Of a stretch of DNA of 64,000 nt, positions 30,128-40,693 are shown one piece after another. The notes under the pieces are model-generated. The model did not search any database. It was not told where the DNA came from and saw only the letters and a program-made list of their open reading frames with translations. This DNA is from Cellulomonas uda. Lineage in GTDB: Bacteria > Actinomycetota > Actinomycetes > Actinomycetales > Cellulomonadaceae. Positions within the stretch are counted from its first letter, which is position 1, and every line of letters begins with the position of its first letter. A program made the translations under genes and the position numbers. Location: positions 1 to 64,000 of the forward strand of contig NZ_BJLP01000005.1 in assembly GCF_006538705.1 (NCBI RefSeq), given 5' to 3'.

Positions 30128-30254
30128 GTTGTGGTCTTCTCCTGGGATTCAGCAGGGTGCCCCGCCAGCCTGCCCGTGGGGTTGGGCGGCCGGAGGCGGC
30201 GAAGGACGCGACGAGAGCAGGTAGAGGGGCTGCACCCGACGTGTACAGCCGACC

Positions 30255-30284
30255 ATCATGCCAGACGTTCGGCGGCCTTCCCAA
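30255..30284 (-). promoter_or_regulatory. Candidate rpsP promoter
   Basis: On the minus strand, TTGGGA (30284-30279) and CATGAT (30260-30255) are separated by 18 bases. They lie about 130 bases upstream of rpsP, within the 3' end of the preceding membrane-protein gene. CATGAT is preceded by TGG, like an extended -10. The match is moderate only. Confidence 0.4.
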
Positions 30285-30852
30285 GCCGCGCGCGGTCGAC
30301 CACGTACCAGCCGATCGCGACGGCCGACGCGGCCAACGCTGCCAGCAGGAGCCACGGCGCGGCGTCGCCGAGTCGGGCCACCACCCACGAGTCGCCGAGC
30401 AGGATCGACAGTGTCGAGCGGGGCGGGTCCACGTCACCCCCGTCGTACATCGCGCCGTAGCCCACGAGCACGCCGAGGCCGATGCCCCACGCGAACCTGC
30501 GGTACCGCCGCGGCGCGTGACCGACCTGCTTGCGCACGGCGCCGAGGCCGACCAGCGGCAGCGTCACGATCCACGCGGCAGCGACGGGCAGCGCGATCGT
30601 CACGGGCGCCAGGGCGAGCACGACGAGCACGAACCAGCCGGCCGCGTAGAGCTTTGCGGCCACCCCGAGCACGACCCCGAGCCAGACGACCGCTGCGGCA
30701 ACGACGTCGGCGACCGTCGGGCGGTTGCGCGCTGGGGCTGTCACGACGGCCGGGGCGGGTGGCAGCGTGCCGCTCCCGGCACCGACGGTCGGCGCGGAGG
30801 AGGCAGGGTCTGCCTCGTCCGGTGCGGCACTGCTCGGCGTGGCGCTGCTCAC
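30256..30852 (-). CDS. Predicted four-helix membrane protein, function unknown
   Basis: 198 residues. After a Ser/Pro/Ala-rich N-terminal stretch of about 45 residues there are four hydrophobic segments, for example VVAAAVVWLGVVLGVAAKLY and PWLLLAALAASAVAIGWYVV. A short loop RKQVGHAPRRYRRF lies between the second and third segments. I do not recognise a family. The GTG at 30852 has AGGAG at the right distance. It lies between the amidohydrolase gene and rpsP; a hairpin sits directly upstream. Confidence 0.75.
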   Translation of the reverse strand: MSSATPSSAAPDEADPASSAPTVGAGSGTLPPAPAVVTAPARNRPTVADVVAAAVVWLGVVLGVAAKLYAAGWFVLVVLALAPVTIALPVAAAWIVTLPLVGLGAVRKQVGHAPRRYRRFAWGIGLGVLVGYGAMYDGGDVDPPRSTLSILLGDSWVVARLGDAAPWLLLAALAASAVAIGWYVVDRARLGKAAERLA

Positions 30853-30868
30853 GGAGAACTCCTGTCGA

Positions 30869-30895
30869 CGCGCGACCGCACGGTGCGGTCGCGCG
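30869..30895. terminator. Perfect 12-base hairpin before the membrane protein gene
   Basis: Left arm 30869-30880, CGG loop, right arm 30884-30895. It follows the amidohydrolase gene by about 115 bases and ends only 16 bases before the membrane-protein start, near its SD. It may terminate the upstream transcript or mask the translation start. Confidence 0.6.
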
Positions 30896-31009
30896 CAGCG
30901 AACCAGACGGAGTCCGGAAGATGCCAGTTCGACCTGCACATTCACCCGTCTGGGCTCGACGCATTTCCCCGTGCGGGCTGGACCGGGGACTCGACACCGG
31001 TCACGTCCG

Positions 31010-32110
31010 TCAGACGTGACGCGTGCCGCGCAGGACGACCGCGGCGGGCTCGTGCAGCGTGCTCACGTCCGTGCGCGGGTCGCGGTCGTACACGACGACG
31101 TCGGCGCTCGCGCCCTCGGCGATGGCGTCCACGCCGAGCCACGCGCGGGTGCGCCAGCTCGCCGCGGCGACGACGTCACGGGCCGGGATGCCCGCCGCCG
31201 CGAGCTCGGCCGCCTCGTCGGCGATCCGGCCGTGCCCGATCGTGCCGCCCGCGTCCGTCCCCACCAGGACCGGCACGCCCGCGTCGTGCAGGTCGCGCAC
31301 GTGGGCGTGGCGTCGCGCCCCCATGGCGCGCATGCGTGCCGCGAACCGGGGGAACCGCGCGGCACCCTGGTCGGCGATCGCGTCGAACTGCGCGACCTGG
31401 AGCAGCGTGGCGGTCACCGGGATGCCGAGCGTCGCGATCCGGTCGACGTGCGCGGGTGTCGCGCCCGTCGCGTGCTCGAGGCAGTCCACGCCGGCGTCCA
31501 GGAGCGCGTCGAGCGACTCGGTGGCGAACGTGTGGGCCGTCACGCGCGCACCGCTGTCGTGCGCCGCACCCACGGCGTCCGCGAGCACGTCGTCGGGCCA
31601 CAGCGGCGTCAGGTCGCCGCCGCCCGGCAGGTCCCGGTCGATCCAGTCGGCGACCAGCTTGACCCAGCCGTCGCCCCGCACCGCCTCGTGCCGCACCGCG
31701 CCGGGCAGGTCGCGCACGTCCTCGAGCTCGAGCCCGTAGTGCCGCAGGTACCGCTTGGGCCGCGCGAGGTGGTGGCCCGCGCGGATGAGTCGCGGCAGGT
31801 CCGGGCGCGCGTGCACCCAGGAGGTGTCCGCGGGCGAGCCCGCGTCGCGCACGAGCAGGACCCCCGAGTCGCGGTCGGCGACCGCCTGCCGCTCGGCGGT
31901 CACGGCGTCGACGGCGCCGTCCGCCGCGAGCCCGATGTGGCAGTGCACGTCGACCAGCCCGGGCAGCACCCAGCCCTCGAGCCTCGTCGTCGCGCCGCCC
32001 GCGGGGCGCTCGAACGTGAGCCGCCCGCCGACGACCCACACGTCGCCCACCTCGCGGTCGTCGTCGAGCACGACGGTGCCCGTCAGGTGCAGGACCTCGG
32101 GCGGACTCAT
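31010..32110 (-). CDS. Amidohydrolase-family metal-dependent hydrolase
   Basis: 366 residues. Metal-binding features of the amidohydrolase superfamily are visible: VDVHCHIG near residue 55, KLVADW (possible bridging Lys) near residue 150, the His motifs THTFATESLDA-like ARVTAHTF and CLEHATG, and the catalytic Asp in VGTDAGGTIGHG. The N- and C-terminal beta segments form the usual composite domain. The substrate is unknown. It starts 19 bases after ffh and is likely co-transcribed with it. A similar gene follows ffh in other Micrococcales (from memory). Confidence 0.87.
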   Translation of the reverse strand: MSPPEVLHLTGTVVLDDDREVGDVWVVGGRLTFERPAGGATTRLEGWVLPGLVDVHCHIGLAADGAVDAVTAERQAVADRDSGVLLVRDAGSPADTSWVHARPDLPRLIRAGHHLARPKRYLRHYGLELEDVRDLPGAVRHEAVRGDGWVKLVADWIDRDLPGGGDLTPLWPDDVLADAVGAAHDSGARVTAHTFATESLDALLDAGVDCLEHATGATPAHVDRIATLGIPVTATLLQVAQFDAIADQGAARFPRFAARMRAMGARRHAHVRDLHDAGVPVLVGTDAGGTIGHGRIADEAAELAAAGIPARDVVAAASWRTRAWLGVDAIAEGASADVVVYDRDPRTDVSTLHEPAAVVLRGTRHV

Positions 32111-32129
32111 GGGCGGGCGCGCCTCGCCG

Positions 32130-33722
32130 TCAGCGACCCAGGAACTTCTCGAGGCCCGCGGGCAGCTCGAGCGAGGCGGGGTCCGGCTCGGGTGCCTGGC
32201 GGCCGAGGCCGAACGCCGAGCCGGCGGGCGCGCTCGTCGCGGGGCGCCCCTCGAGCGCGGCCTTCTCCTGCGCGGCGCGCTTCGCCGGGTTGCCCGACTT
32301 GCCGCGCACCTTGCGCTGCGGCGCCGCCTTGCCACGCGCCTTCTTGCCCATGCCGGGCAGGTTCCCCATGCCGGGCATCGCGCCGGGCATGCCGCCCGAC
32401 TTGGCCATCTGCCGCATCATCTTCTGCGCGCCGTCGAACCGCTCGAGGAGCTGGTTGACGTCGGTGGGCGTGGTGCCCGAGCCGCGCGCGATCCGGGCGC
32501 GCCGGGAGCCGTTGATGATCTTCGGGTTGTCCCGCTCGGCGGGCGTCATCGAGTGGATGATCGCCTCGATGCGGTCCACCTCGCGCTCGTCGAAGTTGTC
32601 GAGCGCGTCGCGCATCTGCGCCATGCCCGGCAGCATCCCGAACATCTTCTTGAGCGAGCCCATCTTGCGCAGCTGCTGCATCTGCTGCAGGAAGTCCGCG
32701 AGCGTGAACCCCTCGCCGCTCGCGAGCTTGCCGGCCATCTCCTGGGCCTGCTGCTCGTCGAACGCCTTCTCGGCCTGCTCGATGAGCGTGAGGACGTCGC
32801 CCATGTCGAGGATGCGCGACGCCATGCGGTCCGGGTGGAAGACCTCGAAGTCCGTGAGCTTCTCGCCCGTGCTCGCGTACATGATCGGTCGGCCGGTGAC
32901 CGACGCGACCGACAGCGCGGCACCACCGCGCGCGTCGCCGTCGAGCTTGGACAGCACGACGCCCGTGAACCCGACGCCGTCGGCGAACGCCTGCGCCGTG
33001 GTCACGGCGTCCTGACCGATCATCGCGTCGATCACGAACAGGATCTCGTCGGGCTGCACGGCGTCGCGGATGTCCGCGGCCTGGGCCATCAGCTCGGCGT
33101 CGACGCCGAGCCGGCCGGCGGTGTCGACGATGAGCACGTCGTGCTGACGCGCCCGCGCCGTCTCGAGGCCCGCACGCGCGACCGCGACCGGGTCGGCCCC
33201 GGCGGGCAGCACGTCGTCGGCGCCCTGGTTGCCCGGGTGCGGCGCGAACACCGGCACGCCCGCGCGCTCACCCACGACCTGCAGCTGCGTCACCGCGTTC
33301 GGACGCTGCAGGTCCGCCGCGACGAGCAGCGGCGTGTGCCCCTCGCCCTTGAGCTGCAGCGCGAGCTTGCCCGCGAGCGTCGTCTTGCCCGCACCCTGCA
33401 GACCCGCGAGCAGGATGACGGTGGGCGGGTTCTTCGCGAAGCGCAGCGTGCGCGTCTCGCCGCCGAGGATCGCGACGAGCTCGTCGTTGACGATCTTGAC
33501 GACCTGCTGCGCCGGGTTCAGCGCCTGCGACACCTCGGCCGACAGCGCGCGCTCGCGCACCGCGCCCGTGAACTGGCGCACCACGGGCACCGCGACGTCC
33601 GCGTCGAGCAGCGCGCGACGGATCTCGCGCACCGTGGCGTCGACGTCCGCCTCGGACAGCCGGCCCTTGGTGCGCAGGTTCTTGAACGTCGACGTCAGAC
33701 GGTCGGACAGAGTGGCGAACAC
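32130..33722 (-). CDS. ffh: Signal recognition particle GTPase Ffh
   Basis: 530 residues. Ffh binds signal sequences and 4.5S RNA, delivering nascent membrane proteins to FtsY. The N domain, G domain (LAGLQGAGKTTLAGKLA; DTAGRLGVDAELM; SKLDGDARGGAAL) and Met-rich M domain (GMPGAMPGMGNLPGMGKK) are all present. The C-terminal tail is longer than in E. coli and basic. The GTG at 33722 is 22 bases after the glnD stop. Its receptor gene ftsY is 3.7 kb away, on the same strand. Confidence 0.97.
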   Translation of the reverse strand: MFATLSDRLTSTFKNLRTKGRLSEADVDATVREIRRALLDADVAVPVVRQFTGAVRERALSAEVSQALNPAQQVVKIVNDELVAILGGETRTLRFAKNPPTVILLAGLQGAGKTTLAGKLALQLKGEGHTPLLVAADLQRPNAVTQLQVVGERAGVPVFAPHPGNQGADDVLPAGADPVAVARAGLETARARQHDVLIVDTAGRLGVDAELMAQAADIRDAVQPDEILFVIDAMIGQDAVTTAQAFADGVGFTGVVLSKLDGDARGGAALSVASVTGRPIMYASTGEKLTDFEVFHPDRMASRILDMGDVLTLIEQAEKAFDEQQAQEMAGKLASGEGFTLADFLQQMQQLRKMGSLKKMFGMLPGMAQMRDALDNFDEREVDRIEAIIHSMTPAERDNPKIINGSRRARIARGSGTTPTDVNQLLERFDGAQKMMRQMAKSGGMPGAMPGMGNLPGMGKKARGKAAPQRKVRGKSGNPAKRAAQEKAALEGRPATSAPAGSAFGLGRQAPEPDPASLELPAGLEKFLGR

Positions 33723-33744
33723 GTGCGTCCTCGCGGGAGAGGGA

Positions 33745-35562
33745 TCAGGGTCGTCCCAGGGTACCCGGGGTGCCCGTCGCCCGGTCGCCCAGCCGCTCGC
33801 GCGCCCGCGCGACGAGGTCGTCGACGAGCCTCCCGCGCCACTGGCTCCACGCCGCGGTGCCCGCGGCCACCGCGTCCGCCTCGGTGAGCAGCCGCAGCGC
33901 GTGCAGCAGGTCCCCCCGGTGGTCGACCGCGTCGAGCAGCCGCGCGACGGTCGCGGGGTCGTCCGGGTCCGCGCTCGTCGCGAGCTCGACGAGCGTCAGG
34001 TGCTCCCGCACGAGCCGCGCGACGTCCGCCGCCACGTGCTCGCCGAAGCCCATGCGCTCGACGACCGGCCCCGCGAGGCGGGCGCCCTCGACCGAGTGGT
34101 CCCCCGCGCCCGCGCGCTTGCCGATGTCGTGCAGCAGCGCCGCGAGCAGCAGCGTGTCGCTCGGCGCACCCGACGCGAGCGCCGCGACGTTCGCCGCGGT
34201 CTCGACCATGTGCCGGTCCACCGTGTGCCGGTGCACGGGCGAGCGCTGCGGCCGGTTGCGCACGCCGGCCCACTCCGGGATCCAGGTGGTCACGACGCCC
34301 GCGAGGTCGAGCGCCTCCCAGATCGGCACCTGCGCGTGCCCCGCGCCGAGGACCTGCAGCAGGTAGGTGCGCGCCTGACGCGGCCACGGGGTCGACGGCG
34401 CCGGCGTCACGGTGAGGTGCTGCACCGACACCGGCGACAGCTGCAGGCCGGTGCGCGCCGCCGTCGCGGCCGCGCGCAACGCGAGCAGCGGGTCGTCCTC
34501 CGGCACCGCGTCGACGGCGAGCACGATCTCGTCGTTGTGCTGCACGAGGCCCTCGGCGATGGGCCGCAGCCGCGGGGGAAGCCGACGGCCGCGCACGAGC
34601 CGCGGCCCCCGCGCGGGCCGTTCGAGCGCTTGGCGCGCGTTGCGTGCCGTGGTGTCCAGCGCGTACGAGATGATCCGCGCGGCCTCCGCGACGCTCGCGA
34701 GCAGGTCGTCGCGGTCGTCGAACCCGACGAGCTCGGCGACCTCGTCCTGGTCGGCCAGCAGGAGGCGGTTGGTGTGGCGACGCGTCGCCACCTGGACGGC
34801 GTCACGCACGTCGAGCAGGTGCGCGTAGGCGTGGTCGACCGCGCCGTGCGGGCGGTCCGTGAGCCACGTCGCCGCGAGCGCCGAGAGCACCACGGCGTCC
34901 CGGATCCCGCCGCGCGCCTCCTTGAGCTCGGGCTCGATGAGGTACGCGAGCTCGCCGTGCCGCTCCGCGCGCTGGCGGGTCGAGGCGAGCAGCTCCGGCA
35001 GACGACGACGCGCCGCGGCGCGCCAGTCCTCGAGCAGCGCGGACGTCGCCCGTGCGATCACCACGGGGTCCCCCGCGACGTGCTGCAGGTCGAGCATCCC
35101 CACCGCCGCGGGCAGGTCCTTGGACGCGACCTGCCGGCACTGCGCCAGCGAGCGCACCGAGTGGTCGAGGTCGAGGCCCGCGTCCCAGATCGGGTACCAC
35201 AGCCGCTGCGCGAGCGACTGCAGGTCCTGCGCGGACCGCGAGCGCCCCTCGTGCACCAGCAGCAGGTCGAGGTCGGAGACCGGGCTCGCGTCGCCGCGGC
35301 CGACCGAGCCGACCACGCCGAGCGCGACGCCCGCCGCGTCCTCGCCCGCGGTGGCCTCGGCCCAGAGCTCCGCGAGCCGGTGACGCACCAGGCCGGAGAT
35401 CCGGCTGCGGCGTGCCACGCCGTCGCTCGTCGGGCCCGTCAGCGCGCTCGCGAGCTCGAGCCGCTCGACACGCAGGTCCCGCACCCCACGAGCGGGGTGC
35501 GGGACCTGCGTGTCGTTCGCGTCCCCGGCCGCGCCCCCCACAGGCGACCGTTCGTCGGACAT
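33745..35562 (-). CDS. glnD: Short [protein-PII] uridylyl/adenylyltransferase, apparently without ACT domains
   Basis: 605 residues in the longest reading. GlnD modifies and demodifies PII (GlnB/GlnK) according to nitrogen state. The nucleotidyltransferase motif is [18 protein letters not shown] near residue 85, and the HD phosphohydrolase motif is [15 protein letters not shown] near residue 480. The protein ends about 110 residues after the HD site, where family members usually continue with two ACT glutamine-sensing domains. Ffh starts 22 bases further, so no ACT region can follow. The start is uncertain: a perfect 22-base inverted repeat (35466-35515) lies inside the first 35 codons, and in-frame GTGs at 35484 and 35418 are alternatives. 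None has a clear SD. It is five bases downstream of glnB. Confidence 0.85.
   Translation of the reverse strand: MSDERSPVGGAAGDANDTQVPHPARGVRDLRVERLELASALTGPTSDGVARRSRISGLVRHRLAELWAEATAGEDAAGVALGVVGSVGRGDASPVSDLDLLLVHEGRSRSAQDLQSLAQRLWYPIWDAGLDLDHSVRSLAQCRQVASKDLPAAVGMLDLQHVAGDPVVIARATSALLEDWRAAARRRLPELLASTRQRAERHGELAYLIEPELKEARGGIRDAVVLSALAATWLTDRPHGAVDHAYAHLLDVRDAVQVATRRHTNRLLLADQDEVAELVGFDDRDDLLASVAEAARIISYALDTTARNARQALERPARGPRLVRGRRLPPRLRPIAEGLVQHNDEIVLAVDAVPEDDPLLALRAAATAARTGLQLSPVSVQHLTVTPAPSTPWPRQARTYLLQVLGAGHAQVPIWEALDLAGVVTTWIPEWAGVRNRPQRSPVHRHTVDRHMVETAANVAALASGAPSDTLLLAALLHDIGKRAGAGDHSVEGARLAGPVVERMGFGEHVAADVARLVREHLTLVELATSADPDDPATVARLLDAVDHRGDLLHALRLLTEADAVAAGTAAWSQWRGRLVDDLVARARERLGDRATGTPGTLGRP
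35466..35515. terminator. Perfect 22-base inverted repeat in the 5' end of the glnD frame
   Basis: Left arm 35466-35487, six-base loop 35488-35493, right arm 35494-35515; no mismatches. It lies just after glnB on the transcribed strand and overlaps the first codons of the longest glnD frame, encoding DTQVPHP and GVRDLRV around the loop. It looks like a terminator/attenuator of amtB-glnB rather than protein-coding constraint. Confidence 0.75.
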
Positions 35563-35567
35563 CGTGG

Positions 35568-37213
<1,646 letters not shown>

Positions 37214-37296
37214 GAGTCGCTTCTCCCCTCGCCAGCCCGGGGTGGCTGGTCGCGGACAACATTCGAGGAGCGGCGTTTCGCCAGGCGGCTGCGGGC

Positions 37297-37343
37297 GTTA
37301 CCGGCAGGTGACAAGGGCCACCCCCGTGTAAACGTTCGGTTTC
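37297..37343 (-). promoter_or_regulatory. Candidate GlnR binding sites upstream of amtB
   Basis: Two elements match the actinobacterial GlnR pattern of two AC half-sites separated by six bases between pentamers. One is GTTAC-CGGCAG-GTGAC at 37297-37312 (plus reading). The other is GAAAC-CGAACG-TTTAC, read on the minus strand over 37328-37343. They lie 84-130 bases upstream of the amtB start, as for known GlnR-controlled amtB promoters. Confidence 0.45.
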
Positions 37344-37390
37344 GCGCCGCCGGGCTCGTCCAGGTTGACCGAAGCGTCCGGCGGCGTGCG

Positions 37391-38644
37391 CTACTGCAGG
37401 AGGCCGTCGACGAACGCCTCGGCGTCGAACGGCGCGAGGTCGTCGGGACCCTCGCCGAGGCCGACGAGCTTGACGGGCACCCCCAGCTCGCGCTGCACGG
37501 CCACGACGATGCCGCCCTTGGCCGTGCCGTCGAGCTTGGTGAGCACGATGCCGGTGACGCCGGCGACCTCGCCGAACACGCGCGCCTGCTGCAGGCCGTT
37601 CTGGCCGGTGGTCGCGTCGAGGACGAGCAGCACCTCGGTCAGCGGCGCCTCCTTGGTGATGACGCGCGTGATCTTGCCGAGCTCGTCCATGAGGCCGGAC
37701 TTGTTCTGCAGCCGGCCCGCGGTGTCGACGACGACGACGTCGACGTCCGCCTGCTTGCCCGTGCGCACGGCCTCGAACGCGACCGACGCGGGGTCGGCGC
37801 CCTCGCGCTCGGAGCGCACGGTCGGCACGCCGACGCGCGAGCCCCACGTCTCGAGCTGGTCCGCGGCGGCGGCGCGGAACGTGTCGGCGGCGCCGAGCAC
37901 GACGGACCGGTCCTCGGCGACGAGCAGGCGCGCGAGCTTGCCGATGGTCGTCGTCTTCCCGGTGCCGTTGACACCGACGACCAGCACGACGGCGGGCGTG
38001 CGAGTCCCGTCCGGCGCGACCGTGGGAGCGGTGCGCAGCTCGCGGTCGAGCGCCGGGTCGACGAGCTCGAGGAGCTGCGCGCGCAGCAGCGCGCGCACGT
38101 GCGCGGGGTCCTTGAGGCCCTCGACGCGCACCCGGGTGCGCAGCGCCTCGATGAGCTCGCCGGAGGGCCCGGCGCCGACGTCGGCGAGCAGGAGGGTCTC
38201 CTCGAGCTCGTCCCAGTCGTCCTCGGACAGGTGGTCGCGGGACAGGACGGCGAGCAGGCGCGTGCCGAGCGGCGAGCCCGAGCGGGACAGGCGGTCGCGG
38301 AGCCTGGCGAGCCGGCCCGCGGCGGGTGCGGGCACCTCGACGACGACCGCGTCCGCGAGCGCCGCGTCCTGCGGCGCCACGACGTCGAGCGCGTCGCCGG
38401 CCGGGACCGTGGCGGTGGCCTCGTCGGTGCCGAGCCCCGCGGTGGGCGGCACGTCGAGCGCGACGCCGGACGCGTCGCCGTCGGGTGCGCCGGCCTGCGT
38501 GGGGACGTGCTCGACCGTCGAGGTCGGCGAGGTGGTCTCGTCGTCGCGCGTGCGGCGGCGCGAGACGAACAGGGTCGCGACGACCGCGACGAGCGCGATC
38601 GGCACACCGGCGGCGATGAGTGTGGTCAGGGCATCGGGGCTCAC
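37391..38644 (-). CDS. ftsY: SRP receptor FtsY
   Basis: 417 residues. FtsY is the membrane-associated GTPase partner of Ffh. One hydrophobic N-terminal segment (DALTTLIAAGVPIALVAVVA) acts as an anchor, typical of actinobacterial FtsY. An acidic Ala/Pro linker follows, then the NG domain with VVGVNGTGKTTTIGKLA, DTFRAAAADQLE, DTAGRLQNKSGLM and TKLDGTAKGG. The GTG at 38644 lacks a clear SD; an in-frame GTG at 38650 is possible. The next gene is divergent, leaving 247 bases with promoters for both. Confidence 0.95.
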   Translation of the reverse strand: MSPDALTTLIAAGVPIALVAVVATLFVSRRRTRDDETTSPTSTVEHVPTQAGAPDGDASGVALDVPPTAGLGTDEATATVPAGDALDVVAPQDAALADAVVVEVPAPAAGRLARLRDRLSRSGSPLGTRLLAVLSRDHLSEDDWDELEETLLLADVGAGPSGELIEALRTRVRVEGLKDPAHVRALLRAQLLELVDPALDRELRTAPTVAPDGTRTPAVVLVVGVNGTGKTTTIGKLARLLVAEDRSVVLGAADTFRAAAADQLETWGSRVGVPTVRSEREGADPASVAFEAVRTGKQADVDVVVVDTAGRLQNKSGLMDELGKITRVITKEAPLTEVLLVLDATTGQNGLQQARVFGEVAGVTGIVLTKLDGTAKGGIVVAVQRELGVPVKLVGLGEGPDDLAPFDAEAFVDGLLQ

Positions 38645-38891
38645 GCCCACAGTCTGACGGCGCACGGGTGCGCGGCGCGAACCCTGCGCGGGACCGCAGC
38701 GCTCGACGCGCGTGACCGCAGCAGGGCACTCGCATCACCGCCCGCGGGGCGGACGCGCCCGGGACCGGGTCCGGGCAGGCGATTCGTTTCGCACCATCGC
38801 GGTGGCGCGGACGCGGTGGGTACGTTCACAGACCGATGCGCCCGACCCTCGGTCGTGTCCAGGAGAGCGTTGTCCACCTCGGAGGTACGCC

Positions 38892-40190
38892 ATGCACCGC
38901 ACACAAGCGCACCGGATGCCGCCCACGCTCAGACGCGTGCGCCTGACCATCGCCGCGATCGTCGTCGGCGCCCTCGCCGGCACGCTCGGCCTCGCGTCCG
39001 CCCTCAGTGCCACCGCGGCCACCGTCGACCCCGGCGCCTGGTACGTGCTCGTCAACCGCAAGAGCGACAAGGTCCTCGACGTGCAGGGGCACGCCACGAC
39101 CGACGGGTCACCCCTCGTCCAGGCGACGCGCACCGACTCGACCAGCCAGCAGTTCCGGCTCGTCGCGGCCGGCGACGGGTCGTACGAGCTGCTGCACCGC
39201 GCCTCGGGCAAGGTCGTCGACCTGTGGGAGTGGAGCACGGCCGACGGCGCCACCTTCCGGCTGTACCGCGACCTCGACGGCGCGAACCAGCGGTTCCGGC
39301 TCGTCGACCAGTCCGGCTACGTCCGCCTCGTCAACCAGCACTCCGGCAAGGTCGTGCAGGTCGCGGGCGCGTCCACCGCCGACGGAGCGGCCGTGGTGCA
39401 GGGCACGGACACCAAGTCCTACCACCAGCAGTGGGCCCTGGTGAAGGTCGGCAGCGGCACCGCACCCACGTCGAGCGCCCCGCCCACCACGACCCCGACG
39501 ACCCCGCCCGCCACGGGCAGCTGGCCGAGCGCGACCGGGCAGCAGAAGGTGTCCTCGACCATCGCCGTGAGCGGCACGTTCGACGGCCGGCTCGTGCGCT
39601 ACTACGGCATCTCGTCGGGCGGGCAGGACGAGTCCCAGCCGCCGATGTTCCAGCTCTCGGACGGCGCGGTGCTCAAGAACGTCATCCTCGGCTCGGGCGC
39701 CGGCGACGGCGTGCACTGCACGGGCACCTGCACGCTGCAGAACGTGTGGTGGGAGGACGTCGAGGAGGACGCCGCGACCCTCAAGGGCAGCTCACCGTCG
39801 CAGGTCATGACCGTCGACGGCGGCGGCGCGCGGTCGGCGTCCGACAAGGTGTTCCAGCACAACGGCCCGGGCACGTTCGTCATCAAGAACTTCCAGGCGA
39901 CGGACATCGGCAAGCTCTACCGCTCGTGCGGCAACTGCTCCAAGCAGTACGCGCGCACCGTCGTCGTGCAGGGCGTCACCGTCACGGTGCCCGCCAAGTC
40001 GCTCGTCGGGATCAACCCCAACCTCGGCGACCGCGCGACGCTGTCCGGCATCACGGTCGTCGGCGACACGTCCCGCAAGGTCGCGATCTGCGAGGAGTAC
40101 CGGGGCGTCACCTCGGGCGAGCCGACGAAGGTCGCCTCGGGTCCCAGCGCGGCGTGCGGGTACGACCCTGCCGCGGTCGTCTACCGCTGA
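38892..40190 (+). CDS. Secreted ricin-B lectin / family 3 pectate lyase protein
   Basis: 432 residues. An N-terminal signal peptide (LTIAAIVVGALAGTLGLASALSATAA) is followed by a ricin-type beta-trefoil lectin domain at about residues 45-180. It has repeated QxW-like ends such as QQFRLV, QRFRLV and HQQWALV. A Thr/Pro/Ser linker of about 25 residues leads to a right-handed beta-helix of the PL3 pectate lyase type (GVHCTGTCTLQNVWWEDVEEDAATLKG). PL3 enzymes cleave pectate with calcium. It has a strong GGAGG SD and its own terminator, so it is monocistronic. Confidence 0.9.
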   Translation: MHRTQAHRMPPTLRRVRLTIAAIVVGALAGTLGLASALSATAATVDPGAWYVLVNRKSDKVLDVQGHATTDGSPLVQATRTDSTSQQFRLVAAGDGSYELLHRASGKVVDLWEWSTADGATFRLYRDLDGANQRFRLVDQSGYVRLVNQHSGKVVQVAGASTADGAAVVQGTDTKSYHQQWALVKVGSGTAPTSSAPPTTTPTTPPATGSWPSATGQQKVSSTIAVSGTFDGRLVRYYGISSGGQDESQPPMFQLSDGAVLKNVILGSGAGDGVHCTGTCTLQNVWWEDVEEDAATLKGSSPSQVMTVDGGGARSASDKVFQHNGPGTFVIKNFQATDIGKLYRSCGNCSKQYARTVVVQGVTVTVPAKSLVGINPNLGDRATLSGITVVGDTSRKVAICEEYRGVTSGEPTKVASGPSAACGYDPAAVVYR

Positions 40191-40210
40191 CGACCGACCG
40201 CGTGGCGCGC

Positions 40211-40248
40211 GGCCCCGCGTCGTCCGGCTCCCGGACGGCGCGGGGTCC
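40211..40248 (+). terminator. Hairpin terminator after the pectate lyase gene
   Basis: A 17-base near-perfect stem (left 40211-40227, right 40231-40248, CTC loop) with one G-T type mismatch. It is 20 bases downstream of the lyase stop, in a convergent gap, and may act on both strands. Confidence 0.8.
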
Positions 40249-40267
40249 GCACGGGGTCAGCGCCAGG

Positions 40268-40603
40268 TCAGCCGTGCCGACGCAGCGGGATCGCGCGCGC
40301 GGCCTTCTCGCGGGCGCGGTGCAGGCCCGCCTGCAGGTCGTCGACGTGCAGGTAGCCCTCGCCCTGCTCGGCCGTCGCGCGCAGGAAGTCCGCGAGCGAC
40401 AGGTCGACCGGCTCGGCCTCGGCAGCACGGGCCGCGTCCACCTGGTCCGGGGCCGGGTTCTTGCGCGCCCGCCAGCCGCGGCGGAACGCCCTCAGGGGTG
40501 ACTCGTCGTCACGCCGCTCGTCGGCGTCGGACGTGCTGGCGACGAGCAGCACGAGACCCGCCACGACGAGGGCGACGAGGACTCCGATGATGACGGGAAG
40601 CAC
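40268..40603 (-). CDS. Small membrane-anchored protein, function unknown
   Basis: 111 residues. One N-terminal hydrophobic segment (LPVIIGVLVALVVAGLVLLVA) is followed by a charged cytoplasmic-type domain with RRGWRARKNPAPDQVDAA. I do not recognise a family. The start is GTG at 40603. It lies between the lyase terminator and smc; the 90-base gap to smc has no clear signal. It could be co-transcribed with smc. Confidence 0.65.
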   Translation of the reverse strand: MLPVIIGVLVALVVAGLVLLVASTSDADERRDDESPLRAFRRGWRARKNPAPDQVDAARAAEAEPVDLSLADFLRATAEQGEGYLHVDDLQAGLHRAREKAARAIPLRRHG

Positions 40604-40693
40604 GGGTCAAGTGTCGCCCCGGGCACCCGCGACCGCCCACCGAGGGGCGAGGTCCCACGACTTCCCACACACGATCTTCACGCCGCCCGGGCG

